Shown piece by piece: positions 15,596 through 24,173 of a DNA stretch of 64,000 nt; the first letter of the stretch is position 1, and each line of letters opens with the position of its first letter. The stretch spans positions 992,001 through 1,056,000 of the forward strand of contig NZ_WUWG01000001.1 in assembly GCF_009833495.1 (NCBI RefSeq). The letters run 5' to 3'. The notes under the pieces were generated by a model. It was not told the origin of the DNA and searched no databases. It saw only the letters and a program-made list of their open reading frames with translations. Position numbers and translations under genes: made by a program. The DNA comes from Oceanomicrobium pacificus (GTDB taxonomy: Bacteria; Pseudomonadota; Alphaproteobacteria; Rhodobacterales; Rhodobacteraceae).

Positions 15596-16357
15596 TCACC
15601 TGGCCTCGACAAGCGCGACGCCATGGTCGGCGCAGAGCTGGCGCAGGCCGGGATCTTGCAACCGGTCGGTCACGAAACTGTCCACCTGCGACAGGTGGCC
15701 GATGCGGATCGGGGCGGCGCGCCCGATCTTTGAACTGTCGGCGGCCAGAATGACATGGCGCGCATTGCCGGTTATCGCGCGCACGACCGCGGCCTCGCGG
15801 AAATCATAGTCCAGAAGCGTGCCGTCCGGATCGATGGAGGCCGCGCCGATGATCGCCAGATCGACCTTGAACTGCCGGATGAACTCGACCGCCTCCTCAC
15901 CCACGATGGCGCCGTCGGACGCGCGGACAACGCCGCCTGCCACGATCACCTCTAGCCCCGGATATGACCTTATTTCATTGGCTGTGTTGATATTGTCCGT
16001 GAAGAGTTTGATGCCGGAATGGCTGGTCAGGCGACGGGCGACCTCATCCGTCGTTGTGCCGGCGTTGATGAAGACCGAGGATTGGTTCGGGATGAGCGCG
16101 GCGACCGCCTGTCCGATCCGGGCTTTCTGCGCCCGCGCCAGATCGGCCCGCAACTCGTAGGGCATATATTCAGCGCGCAGCGCCGCCCGTGCGCCGCCGT
16201 GGAATCGCTCGACCAGTCCCGCATCCGCGAGCGACTGAAGATCCTTCCGGATCGTCTGCGGGGTTGTGTCGAACCGCTGGGCCAGCGCATCCACCGTGGC
16301 GCGCCCTGCGTTGAGCACATGGGCGTGTATCTGGGCCTGACGCGCGGAAAGGGACAT
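15596..16357 (-). CDS. DeoR/GlpR-family repressor, probable regulator of the sulfosugar operon
   Basis: 253 residues. N-terminal DeoR helix-turn-helix (VDALAQRFDTTPQTIRKDLQ, then LVERFHGGA). C-terminal DeoRC sensor domain with VFINAGTTTDEVARRL, GGVVRASDGAIVG, DLAIIGAASIDPDG and AADSSKIGR, the fold that senses sugar phosphates. E. coli controls its sulfoquinovose genes with the DeoR-family YihW/CsqR, which fits the neighbours. ATG 16357 is chosen over an in-frame ATG at 16378. It precedes dctQ on the same strand with 153 bp between, containing TTTCG boxes. Confidence 0.88.
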   Translation of the reverse strand: MSLSARQAQIHAHVLNAGRATVDALAQRFDTTPQTIRKDLQSLADAGLVERFHGGARAALRAEYMPYELRADLARAQKARIGQAVAALIPNQSSVFINAGTTTDEVARRLTSHSGIKLFTDNINTANEIRSYPGLEVIVAGGVVRASDGAIVGEEAVEFIRQFKVDLAIIGAASIDPDGTLLDYDFREAAVVRAITGNARHVILAADSSKIGRAAPIRIGHLSQVDSFVTDRLQDPGLRQLCADHGVALVEAR

Positions 16358-16411
16358 GGGCCTCGCCCTTCGGTTCACCTGAAACGAACCCGAACCCTAG
16401 CAGATTCGCGA

Positions 16412-16449
16412 CAAAACGAAAGAAATTTTAGTCCCACGCTTTCGTTTTG
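16412..16449. promoter_or_regulatory. candidate DeoR autoregulatory operator
   Basis: Inverted repeat CAAAACGAAAG (16412-16422) / CTTTCGTTTTG (16439-16449), 11-bp arms with no mismatch and a 16-bp spacer, 55-92 bp before the DeoR start. The AACGAAA half-site is the same as in the element upstream of dctQ. One arm overlaps the last codons of the NTF2-like gene (Lys-Thr-Lys-Ala), so part of the symmetry could be chance. Confidence 0.5.
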
Positions 16450-17486
16450 CCATAGCGCGCCCCGTAATCGGTCGGCAGGTCTGTCTGCGGATGCCCGGTC
16501 AGGTGGCGCATGCGGGCAAACACATCAAAGCCCATCTGCAGCGCCATGTGGATCACGTCGATCGGCACCCAGTTTTCTTCGATCACGCCGTCCGACAGGC
16601 GGTAGAAATCCATCACCCGCATGTCGATCGGGCGGCCGGTCGGCGGCAGGCCGAGCCATTCGCCCAGATGCGTGCCGCGGACCGACGGCCAGCCGCCGGT
16701 CACGACGAACGGCCCGTCGCCGATGCGGATATAGTGGCCGGTGCCGGTGCGGTCGGGAAAGCCGATCAGGAACGGGATCTGATGATGTGTGCGGAAACCG
16801 CCCATGCCGATCGTGGTTCCGATGCCCGCCGGTCCGTACCAGAGGAAATCCTCGCTCCAGTACCGGCCATGATCCATCGAGTCGAGGCTCCGCCCGTCAA
16901 AGGACAGGAGCGCGCCATGCATGTCCAGCACGGTCTGGTAGTTCCGGTCGCCGAGCGCGGCATTGATCTGCGAGGGCTCGAGCGCGCCGCGGGCGGGCGG
17001 CTGCCACGCACCCTCGGTCCCGAGCGAGGGTGCAAAGGGCCAGACCCCGGCCTGCCGCATCAGGTCGAGCAGATCCGGCAAGACCCAGCTTCGCATGATC
17101 CGGTCGCCCTGGAGCATGTGCACCTCGCAGACGCGGAGAGCGACGAGACCGCCGGTGGCGGGAATATCGCAGAACGGGGCGTCGAACCGCCCCTGATAGA
17201 CACCCATGCTCGCCACCAGTGCCTGGCCCTCGGAGCCCGGCGAAGTGCGCGCGTCGGGTTTTGAGATGCCTGCCGCCAGCAGATGGGTGCGCCGCTCCAG
17301 CTTCGGGAAGGCGGTGCGGATTTGGGACCAGACCTCGGCGATGGCGGCATGTCCGGTGCGCTCGTTGAACGGGTGCGCGCCGAACCAGAGCGCATCGGGG
17401 TGGTAGACCTCGTCAACCGCGGCCCCGCTGACGAGCGCATCGATCATGCCGTGAACCCGCGCCTTGTGATGTGCTGGATCGATCAT
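16428..17486 (-). CDS. tandem NTF2/SnoaL-like domain protein (paralogue A)
   Basis: 352 residues with two NTF2-like (SnoaL) cone domains, about 1-170 and 185-340. The second half shows YWSEDFLWYGPAGIGTT, GGFRTHHQIPFL, MRVMDFYRLSDGVIEENWV and GFDVFARMR. It is clearly paralogous to the gene at 24174-25232, with the same 352-residue length. NTF2-like pockets bind small polycyclic or sugar-like ligands and catalyse isomerisation, hydration or lactonisation; the substrate here is unknown. Divergent from the ABC transporter operon across two LacI-type operators, hence probably co-regulated with it. Start at ATG 17486. Confidence 0.75.
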   Translation of the reverse strand: MIDPAHHKARVHGMIDALVSGAAVDEVYHPDALWFGAHPFNERTGHAAIAEVWSQIRTAFPKLERRTHLLAAGISKPDARTSPGSEGQALVASMGVYQGRFDAPFCDIPATGGLVALRVCEVHMLQGDRIMRSWVLPDLLDLMRQAGVWPFAPSLGTEGAWQPPARGALEPSQINAALGDRNYQTVLDMHGALLSFDGRSLDSMDHGRYWSEDFLWYGPAGIGTTIGMGGFRTHHQIPFLIGFPDRTGTGHYIRIGDGPFVVTGGWPSVRGTHLGEWLGLPPTGRPIDMRVMDFYRLSDGVIEENWVPIDVIHMALQMGFDVFARMRHLTGHPQTDLPTDYGARYGKTKAWD

Positions 17487-17512
17487 TCTGTCCCCCGTCC
17501 GTCCGGTTGGTT

Positions 17513-17528
17513 TTGCAATCGTATGCAA
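17513..17528. promoter_or_regulatory. LacI-type operator, copy 1
   Basis: TTGCAATCGTATGCAA: two TTGCAAT-like half-sites around a central CG (one mismatch), the standard layout of LacI/GalR-family operators. It lies 27 bp before the divergent NTF2-like gene. Identical to copy 2 with the same AAA extension. Probable ligand: the LacI protein at 26002-27036. Confidence 0.75.
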
Positions 17529-17568
17529 AAATCCCTTGCCATAGCGTTTACCGCGAGTCTACGATTTG

Positions 17569-17584
17569 TTGCAATCGTATGCAA
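17569..17584. promoter_or_regulatory. LacI-type operator, copy 2
   Basis: An exact second copy of TTGCAATCGTATGCAA, same orientation, starting 56 bp after copy 1 and 73 bp before the transporter ATPase start. A pair at this distance suits cooperative binding or a small loop across the divergent promoters. Confidence 0.75.
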
Positions 17585-17656
17585 AAAGCGATTCCCCGGC
17601 GGCGTCAGGCGTCGGGAGCAACGGAAACAGGGACGGAAACGGGGGGCCTTCGCGCC

Positions 17657-18745
17657 ATGGCCGAGATTCAGTTGCGCAGCATTTCCAAGCGCTGGGGCAG
17701 TTTCGTCGGCGTCCACAAATTCGACCTGACCATTGCAGACCGCGAGTTTCTGGTGCTGCTCGGACCCTCGGGCTGCGGCAAGACCACCACCATGCGGATG
17801 ATCGCCGGGCTGGAGGATGTGACCGACGGCGAGATCGCGATTGACGGGCGCGTCGTCAACGATCTGGAACCCAAGGACCGCGACGTTGCGATGGTGTTCC
17901 AGTCCTATGCGCTCTACCCGAACATGAATGTCTACGAGAATATCCGCTTCCCGTTGAAGGTGCGCGGGGTCGATACGTCCACGCATGAAGAGAAGGTGCA
18001 GCGCGCCGCCCGGATGGTAGAGCTGACCGATTTCCTGCATCGCAAGCCAGCGGAACTGTCGGGCGGCCAGCGGCAGCGCGTGGCGCTGGCGCGCGCCATC
18101 GTCCGCGAGCCGAACGTCTTCCTGATGGACGAGCCGCTCTCCAACCTCGATGCGAAGCTGCGCGTCTCCACCCGCGCGCAGATCAAGAACCTGAGCCACG
18201 AACTGGCCGTGACGACGATCTATGTCACCCACGACCAGATCGAGGCGATGACACTGGCCGACCGGGTCGTGGTGATGAAACAGGGCCGGGTGCAACAGGT
18301 GGGGTCACCCACCGAGATCTACGACAATCCCGCCAACACGTTCGTGGCGTCTTTCATCGGATCGCCCGCGATGAACCTGATCGACGGGGACATGGCGGCG
18401 GGCCGGTTCACGGCACCTTCCACGGACATAGGCGGGCTGGATGTGCCCGACGGTCCCGTGACCCTCGGTTTCCGGGCCGAGGATGCGACGCTCGCGGCCG
18501 ATGGTGCAGGCGACATCACAGCGCCCATCTACACGCTGGAACTGCTCGGCGACGCGACCATGATCACCGTGCGCATCGCCGACGCGCTCGTCTCCGTCAA
18601 GGCGGACAAGAATTTCCGTGCCGAGATCGGCACGCCCGTCGGGATCTCGGTCCCGCCGGAGATCTGCCACCTGTTCGATCGGCAGAGTGGTGAACGACTG
18701 GGGGAAACCCCGCCACAAACGGCCATGCCGGGCATGGCCGGATAA
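17657..18745 (+). CDS. CUT1-type ABC transporter ATPase (UgpC/MalK-like)
   Basis: 362 residues. ATPase motifs in order: Walker A GPSGCGKTTT, Q-loop VFQSYALYPNM, signature LSGGQRQRVALARA, Walker B VFLMDEPLSNLD, H-loop YVTHDQIEA. The C-terminal TOBE-like regulatory domain (from about residue 235) is typical of carbohydrate and glycerol-phosphate importers. First gene of the run that follows the twin LacI operators; the binding-protein gene begins 49 nt after its stop. Start at ATG 17657, in line with the family N-terminus. Confidence 0.93.
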   Translation: MAEIQLRSISKRWGSFVGVHKFDLTIADREFLVLLGPSGCGKTTTMRMIAGLEDVTDGEIAIDGRVVNDLEPKDRDVAMVFQSYALYPNMNVYENIRFPLKVRGVDTSTHEEKVQRAARMVELTDFLHRKPAELSGGQRQRVALARAIVREPNVFLMDEPLSNLDAKLRVSTRAQIKNLSHELAVTTIYVTHDQIEAMTLADRVVVMKQGRVQQVGSPTEIYDNPANTFVASFIGSPAMNLIDGDMAAGRFTAPSTDIGGLDVPDGPVTLGFRAEDATLAADGAGDITAPIYTLELLGDATMITVRIADALVSVKADKNFRAEIGTPVGISVPPEICHLFDRQSGERLGETPPQTAMPGMAG

Positions 18746-18794
18746 TCGGTCCGGCCGTCGACGACGGACCGCAACGCAACAAGGAGGACGACCA

Positions 18795-20003
18795 ATGAAA
18801 CTCAAGACGATGCTTGCGGCCGGAGCCGTTTCGCTGATCTCGACCGGTGCTTGGGCCGGGTGTGCCTTTGAGAATGACGTGCCGATCAAATCCCTGTCGG
18901 CCGGATTCGAAGCCTGGAAGGCCGTGACCGATGCGATGGCCGAATGCGGAAATGTGGAAGCCGAGCTCGATCAGGAGTTCCGCGAGAAGCAGCCCTCCGC
19001 GTTCGAGGCCAATCCCTCGCTCTATCATATCGGTGGCGTGGCCAACTCCACGATGGTGCCGCTGCTCAATGCCGGCACGATCCGTCCGCTCGACGATCTG
19101 GTCGAGAAATACGGCCAGAACCTGACGCCGAACCAGCTCATCAAGGTGGACGGCCAGACCATGGCCATCGCGATGATGGTCAACACCCAGCACCTGATGT
19201 ACCGCGAGGATATCTTCAGCGATCTGGGGCTGGAAGTGCCGACCACCTATCAGGAGATGCTCGACGCCGCGGCCAAGATCCAGGAGGCCGGCGTGGTCGA
19301 ATATCCGATCGGCGGCACGTTCAAGTCGGGTTGGAACCTCGGCGAGGAATTCATCAACATGTATATCGGCGAGGGCGGGAGCTTCTTCGGCGAGGGCAAC
19401 ATGCCGGCCATCAACAACGAGCAGGGCGTTGCGTCGTTGGAGATGCTGAAGGCACTCACCGAATATATGGACCCGGAATATCTCGTGTCCGACAGCACCT
19501 ATGTCCAGCAGCAGTTCCAGCAGGGCAAGATCGCGATTGCCAACCTCTGGGCCAGCCGCGCAGGTGCCATGGATGACGAGGCTGAGAGCCAGGTCGTCGG
19601 CAAGGTGAAAATGGCGGCCGCCCCGATGGGCTCCGCCGCGCCGGCCACGACGCTCTGGTGGGACGGTCTCGTGTTCGCCACCAACATGACCGACGAGGAA
19701 GCCGACGCGGCCTTCCGTGTCGCCATGGAAGGCATCGACGAGGAAATGGTCAAAGCCAACAACGACACGGCTGTCTGGCTGATCAACGGCTACGAGCCGG
19801 GTGAGGTTGCCATGGGTGCCGCCGCCACGGCTGCGGCCGGTGCGCTGCCCTATCCGGCCAGCGGGCCGATGGGCATCATGCACACCGCGCTTGGCAATGG
19901 CGTCGCGGCCTTCCTGACCGGCGACAAGGATGCCGAAACGACGCTGGCCGATATCGAAGCCGAATATACGACCGCGGCCAAGGAGGCCGGACTGGTCCAG
20001 TAA
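18795..20003 (+). CDS. ABC transporter extracellular solute-binding protein (family 1)
   Basis: A 402-residue periplasmic binding protein of the carbohydrate cluster. Signal peptide MKLKTMLAAGAVSLISTGA ending at WAG. Typical elements: EFREKQPSAFEANPSLYHIGG, DLGLEVPTTYQEMLDAAAKI and the FQQGKIAIANLWASRAGAM lobe-crossing segment. The perfect AAGGAGGA Shine-Dalgarno indicates strong translation, as usual for binding proteins. Two identical hairpins follow its stop. The ligand is not deducible; the cognate genes suggest a polyhydroxylated or glycosidic compound. Confidence 0.9.
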   Translation: MKLKTMLAAGAVSLISTGAWAGCAFENDVPIKSLSAGFEAWKAVTDAMAECGNVEAELDQEFREKQPSAFEANPSLYHIGGVANSTMVPLLNAGTIRPLDDLVEKYGQNLTPNQLIKVDGQTMAIAMMVNTQHLMYREDIFSDLGLEVPTTYQEMLDAAAKIQEAGVVEYPIGGTFKSGWNLGEEFINMYIGEGGSFFGEGNMPAINNEQGVASLEMLKALTEYMDPEYLVSDSTYVQQQFQQGKIAIANLWASRAGAMDDEAESQVVGKVKMAAAPMGSAAPATTLWWDGLVFATNMTDEEADAAFRVAMEGIDEEMVKANNDTAVWLINGYEPGEVAMGAAATAAAGALPYPASGPMGIMHTALGNGVAAFLTGDKDAETTLADIEAEYTTAAKEAGLVQ

Positions 20004-20069
20004 CCCCTGGCGAGCCGGGCGGGCCTGGGCATCTGTCCCGGCCCGTCCTTCCCCGACACAGTTACCTCT

Positions 20070-20116
20070 ACCGCCCCGGGGCGGTTCCAACCGCACCTAC
20101 GCCCGCCCCGGGGCGG
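20070..20116. repeat. tandem identical GC palindromes between binding protein and permease genes
   Basis: CCGCCCCGGGGCGG occurs at 20071-20084 (16 bp symmetric with the flanking A and T) and again at 20103-20116, 32 bp apart, in the 136-nt gap. Each can fold on itself in RNA, or the two copies can pair with each other. Their position after a highly expressed gene fits mRNA stabilisation or partial termination that lowers permease output. Confidence 0.65.
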
Positions 20117-20139
20117 TGCATCCAACAGGGAGACCGCGC

Positions 20140-21162
20140 ATGAAGTTCCGCACCTTCGCCGCCTTTGTCGCGCCGTCGATCCTGATGATGCTCCTCTTTA
20201 TCGCCTTCCCGCTTGTCAGCGTGCTGAAACAGAGCTTCTACCTGACGCAGCCCGTCTACGAGATGGTCGAGGTCGAAACCTGCACGCCGGGTTTCCTGAC
20301 CCAGACCTGCGTGACCGAAACCAAGGCCCAGCCGCAGCTGGATGAGTTCGGCAAGATCGTCACGACAACAACATTCGTCGGCCTGCAATCCTACCAGAAC
20401 GTGCTGGAATTCGGGCGGGTCAAGGCCGCCTGGGCCAAGCGCAGCTGGTCGGAGTTCCAGACCATCGATTTCTGGAAAGCGCTGCGTTTCACGCTCACCT
20501 TCACCTTCATCACCCTGCCGCTGATCCTCGGCATGGGGCTTGGCATCGCGCTTGTGATCAACAATGCCACCCGCGCATTGCGGGGGCCGGTGATCTTCCT
20601 GTCGCTTCTGCCAATGATCATCACGCCGGTGATCGGCGCCCTGTCGATCCGCTGGCTCTTTATCGGAGACGGGATCCTGACCGCCGGTCTGGAATGGTGG
20701 CTGGAGCGTGACATCGCCATGTTCGCGCAGGCCTGGACGCTGGAACTGATGATGATGTTCTACCGCGTCTGGCATGTGGCGCCCTTTGCCGCGATCATCT
20801 TCTATGCCGGTCTGCAGACCGTGAACCAGGACAGTCTGGAAAGCGCGGTCATTGACGGGGCGAGCCGCTGGCAGCGCCTGCGCTACGTGATCGTGCCGCA
20901 TCTGATGCCGCTCATCGTCTTTGTGACGCTGATCCACCTGATGGATGCCTACCGCGTCTTCGAAGAGGTTGTCGGCTTTTCCTCGCAGGCGCATGTGATC
21001 TCGCTGCAATGGCTGACCTATGACTTCCTCGTGCCAGACCAGGCCGGGAACCGGTCGGTGAGCCGTGCCTCCGCCAGCGCCATGCTGACCATGATCGGCA
21101 TTGTCATCCTGCTCGTGCCCGTCCTGCGCCGGACCTGGCGCGACCATCGCGGAGGCCACTGA
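20140..21162 (+). CDS. ABC transporter permease 1 (MalF/UgpA-like)
   Basis: A 340-residue inner-membrane permease. After the first span (FVAPSILMMLLFIAFPLVSV) there is a periplasmic insertion with a Cys pair (TCTPGFLTQTC), then the core spans. The EAA loop is recognisable as QDSLESAVIDGASRWQRLRY, which docks on the ATPase. The second permease starts within its stop (TGATG). The Cys-containing loop of about 70 residues is longer than average and may form a disulfide in the periplasm. Confidence 0.92.
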   Translation: MKFRTFAAFVAPSILMMLLFIAFPLVSVLKQSFYLTQPVYEMVEVETCTPGFLTQTCVTETKAQPQLDEFGKIVTTTTFVGLQSYQNVLEFGRVKAAWAKRSWSEFQTIDFWKALRFTLTFTFITLPLILGMGLGIALVINNATRALRGPVIFLSLLPMIITPVIGALSIRWLFIGDGILTAGLEWWLERDIAMFAQAWTLELMMMFYRVWHVAPFAAIIFYAGLQTVNQDSLESAVIDGASRWQRLRYVIVPHLMPLIVFVTLIHLMDAYRVFEEVVGFSSQAHVISLQWLTYDFLVPDQAGNRSVSRASASAMLTMIGIVILLVPVLRRTWRDHRGGH

Positions 21163-22319
21163 TGTCCCAGCCACGCGCCCTGCGCCAGCCAGCGCTGCTC
21201 CGCATCTCCTCGGCCGCCTTTCTGGCCTTCTGGTGCCTCGTCGCGGCCTTCCCGATCTTCTGGATCACGGTGATGAGCTTCAAGGCCCCCGTCGATGCGT
21301 TCGACGCCAATCCGTTCAACGTGATCTTCGGGCCGGAAACACGGGCGCGCGGCAAGGGATTGTCGACCCTCGATATTCTTGCCGGGCTGACGCTCTTCTA
21401 CGCCACGTGGCGCATTGCCATCGGTCCGCTGCCGCGCGCGGTCCGGGAATGGTCTCCGGGCGGTCAGGTCTGGATCGGCTGGATCATCGGCGCTTTGGTG
21501 ACGGGGCTGGCCTTCGTGGTTGTGCTTTTCGGCGTGCTGCCGCCGGTCATGGATCTGCTGAACGGCATTGCCGGGCCGCTCGGGCGCGACGTGATCGGAC
21601 TGACGACCGAACATTATCACACGGTCTGGATCGAGCGCGGCTTTACCCGCAATTTCCAGAACTCGCTTCTGGTGACGACCGGCGTTGTCACGATTTCCCT
21701 GACGTTCGGCACACTGGCCGGTTACGGGCTGGCGCGGTCGGGCTCGTCGCTCGCCTTCTGGATCCTGATCATCGCGCTTATTTTCCGGGCCCTGCCCCAT
21801 GCGGTGCTCGTTGCCGGTTACCTTCCGGTCTTCATCAATTCGGCCGAGATCCTGCGCCCGATCCTTGGCGATGCCGCACCGACGCTCTACGGCAAGCCCG
21901 CTGCCACCATCGCGGTGCTCGTCGCGATCAACCAGCCCTTCACCATCTGGATGTTGCGGAGTTTCTTCCAGAATATCCCGGCCGACCTGGATGAAGCTGC
22001 GCGGGTGGACGGCTGCTCGCATTTTCAGGCGTTCCGGCGGGTCATCATGCCGGTCATGTGGCCCGGTGTGATCACCACCGGCCTTTTCAGCTTCCTGCTG
22101 GCCTATAATGACTTCCTTGTCACCTCGCTCCTGCTCGATGCGCAGAACCAGACGATGGTTCCGGCGATTGCGGGCATGTTCAACATGGAAACCACGACGA
22201 CAGATCAGGTTGTGGCCGTGGCCGCCGCCGTGTCGATCACGGCGCCGCTCTTCCTGCTGGTGATGATCTTCCAGCGCCAGATCGTGTCGGGCCTGACGGC
22301 CGGGGCGGTCAAGGGATGA
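21162..22319 (+). CDS. ABC transporter permease 2 (MalG/UgpE-like)
   Basis: A 385-residue inner-membrane permease, longer than the usual ~280. After the first span ([19 protein letters not shown]) an insert of about 100 residues carries two further hydrophobic stretches ([20 protein letters not shown] and [18 protein letters not shown]) before the conserved core. The EAA loop reads [20 protein letters not shown]. Overlaps both neighbours (TGATG before, ATGA after). The extended N-terminus separates this transporter from ordinary maltose or glycerol-phosphate systems. Confidence 0.92.
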   Translation: MSQPRALRQPALLRISSAAFLAFWCLVAAFPIFWITVMSFKAPVDAFDANPFNVIFGPETRARGKGLSTLDILAGLTLFYATWRIAIGPLPRAVREWSPGGQVWIGWIIGALVTGLAFVVVLFGVLPPVMDLLNGIAGPLGRDVIGLTTEHYHTVWIERGFTRNFQNSLLVTTGVVTISLTFGTLAGYGLARSGSSLAFWILIIALIFRALPHAVLVAGYLPVFINSAEILRPILGDAAPTLYGKPAATIAVLVAINQPFTIWMLRSFFQNIPADLDEAARVDGCSHFQAFRRVIMPVMWPGVITTGLFSFLLAYNDFLVTSLLLDAQNQTMVPAIAGMFNMETTTTDQVVAVAAAVSITAPLFLLVMIFQRQIVSGLTAGAVKG

Positions 22320-22858
22320 AGGGCGCGCGACCGGAACAGGCAGCACTCAGCCGCGATACGGACCTGAGCAAGACAGACGAGACGCGGGCCGTGATCGAGG
22401 CGATGGTCGACGGGCTCAACGATCACCGGATCGACGATATCGGCGCATTCTTCGCCGACAGTTTCCGCTGGATGGGCAATCAGGGCTGCGGCACCAAGAT
22501 CGGGCTGCAGGCCTTTCAGGACAATTGGCAGCGCCCGTTCCAGGCGGCATTCAGCGACAAGGTCTGCATCGACGAGGCGCGGCTCTATATGGGCGAATGG
22601 GCGGCGGCCTTCGGGCGGCAGGAAGCGGTTCATTCCGGCCCGTTCATGGGCATTGCCGCGACCGGAAAGCGGGTCGAGATCCGCTACATGGATTTCTGGA
22701 AAGTGGTGGACGGCCGGATCGAAGACAATTGGGTGATGGTCGATTTCCCGCATGTTTTGGCCCAGCTCGGCGTGGACGTGTTCAACGGCGAGGGATGGGA
22801 GAATTTCGACAACGGGTCACGGGTGCCCCCGCGACCCGGCCAACCGGAGGCGCGCTGA
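22316..22858 (+). CDS. single-domain NTF2/SnoaL-like protein (paralogue B)
   Basis: 180 residues with one NTF2-like domain: [35 protein letters not shown], then [20 protein letters not shown] and [12 protein letters not shown]. It matches the second half of the tandem proteins A and C, where the DFxxxxDGxIxxNWV motif recurs. Probably a cytoplasmic hydratase, isomerase or cyclase of unknown substrate. Coupled to the permease stop (ATGA) and to the dehydrogenase start (TGATG), so it is made together with transport and oxidation steps. Confidence 0.75.
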   Translation: MKGARPEQAALSRDTDLSKTDETRAVIEAMVDGLNDHRIDDIGAFFADSFRWMGNQGCGTKIGLQAFQDNWQRPFQAAFSDKVCIDEARLYMGEWAAAFGRQEAVHSGPFMGIAATGKRVEIRYMDFWKVVDGRIEDNWVMVDFPHVLAQLGVDVFNGEGWENFDNGSRVPPRPGQPEAR

Positions 22859-24168
22859 TGGCGATCCAGAAATTGAAGAGCGGCCGGTCCGATGCCGACC
22901 GCTCCTCCGATGATAGCAAGATCCGCTCCATCGTGGAGGCGACGCTGGCCGATATCGAGACGCGACGCGATGCGGCGGTGCGCGACTATGCGCAGAAGTT
23001 CGACAATTACACGCCGGACAGTTTCCGCCTGTCGCAGGCCGAGATCGACGCGCTGATCGCGACCCTGCCCGACCGCGACATCGAGGATATCCGTTTCGCT
23101 CAGGAACAGGTGCGCAATTTCGCGAAAGCCCAGCGCGACTCGATGCAGGATATCGAGGTGGAAACGCTGCCCGGCATCGTGCTCGGACACCGTCATATTC
23201 CGGTGCAATCTGTCGGCTGCTATGTGCCGGGCGGCAAGTTCCCGATGGTCGCCGCGGCCCATATGTCTGTGCTGACGGCCGCGGTTGCCGGCGTGCCGCG
23301 GATCGTCGCCATGACCCCGCCGTTCGGCGGCAAGCCGAACGCGGCGGTGGTCGCGGCCATGCATATGGCCGGTGCGCATGAAATCTACATTCTTGGCGGC
23401 ATTCAGGCTGTCGGCGCCATGGCAATCGGGACCGAAACCATCGCGCCGGTCGACATGCTCGTCGGCCCCGGCAACGCTTTTGTGGCCGAGGCCAAGCGCC
23501 AGTTGTTCGGGCGTGTCGGCATCGACCTGTTTGCCGGCCCGACGGAGACCATGGTCATCGCCGACGATACGGTCGATGCCGAGTTGTGCGCGACTGACCT
23601 GCTCGGGCAGGCGGAGCACGGCTATGACAGTCCGGCGGTGCTCGTGACCAACTCCCGCAAGCTGGCGGAGGCCACACTGGCGGAAGTGGACCGGCTCCTG
23701 ACCATCCTGCCGACCGCCGAGACGGCAGGCGCAAGCTGGCGCGATTATGGCGAGGTGATCCTGTGCGACAGCTACGAGGAGATGCTGGAAGTCGCCAACG
23801 AGATTGCCAGCGAACATGTGCAGGTGATGACGGATCGTGACGACTGGTTTCTGGACAATATGACGGCCTATGGCGCGCTCTTCCTCGGCCCGCGCACCAA
23901 TGTGGCCAATGGCGACAAGGTGATCGGAACCAACCACACGCTGCCGACCAAACGGGCCGGCCGCTACACTGGTGGGCTCTGGGTCGGCAAGTTCCTGAAA
24001 ACCCACAGTTACCAGCGGATCACCAGCGACGAGGCCGCGGCCGATATGGGCGCCTATTGTTCGCGCCTCTGCCAGTTGGAAGGGTTCGTCGGCCATGCGG
24101 AGCAAGCCAACATTCGGGTCCGCCGCTATGGCAAGCGCAACGTGCCCTATGGCGGAACGGTGGAGTGA
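22858..24168 (+). CDS. histidinol-dehydrogenase-family enzyme, HpsN-like, catabolic
   Basis: 436 residues, HisD fold. The core catalytic and zinc positions of the family are present: Gln and His in [11 protein letters not shown], the Glu-His pair in ASEHVQVM, Asp in [14 protein letters not shown] and His in [11 protein letters not shown]. HisD-family enzymes carry out a four-electron NAD oxidation of a primary alcohol to the acid through a bound aldehyde. The best studied catabolic relative is HpsN (dihydroxypropanesulfonate to sulfolactate). Embedded in a transporter/NTF2 operon with no his genes, it is unlikely to be biosynthetic. Whether the substrate is a sulfonate is open. Confidence 0.8.
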   Translation: MAIQKLKSGRSDADRSSDDSKIRSIVEATLADIETRRDAAVRDYAQKFDNYTPDSFRLSQAEIDALIATLPDRDIEDIRFAQEQVRNFAKAQRDSMQDIEVETLPGIVLGHRHIPVQSVGCYVPGGKFPMVAAAHMSVLTAAVAGVPRIVAMTPPFGGKPNAAVVAAMHMAGAHEIYILGGIQAVGAMAIGTETIAPVDMLVGPGNAFVAEAKRQLFGRVGIDLFAGPTETMVIADDTVDAELCATDLLGQAEHGYDSPAVLVTNSRKLAEATLAEVDRLLTILPTAETAGASWRDYGEVILCDSYEEMLEVANEIASEHVQVMTDRDDWFLDNMTAYGALFLGPRTNVANGDKVIGTNHTLPTKRAGRYTGGLWVGKFLKTHSYQRITSDEAAADMGAYCSRLCQLEGFVGHAEQANIRVRRYGKRNVPYGGTVE

Positions 24169-24173
24169 CGCAG

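Noticed and set aside
22858-24168. Histidine-biosynthesis hisD
   Set aside because: No other his gene is present, and it is coupled to transporter and NTF2-like genes; the sequence style is nearer to catabolic HpsN-like enzymes.
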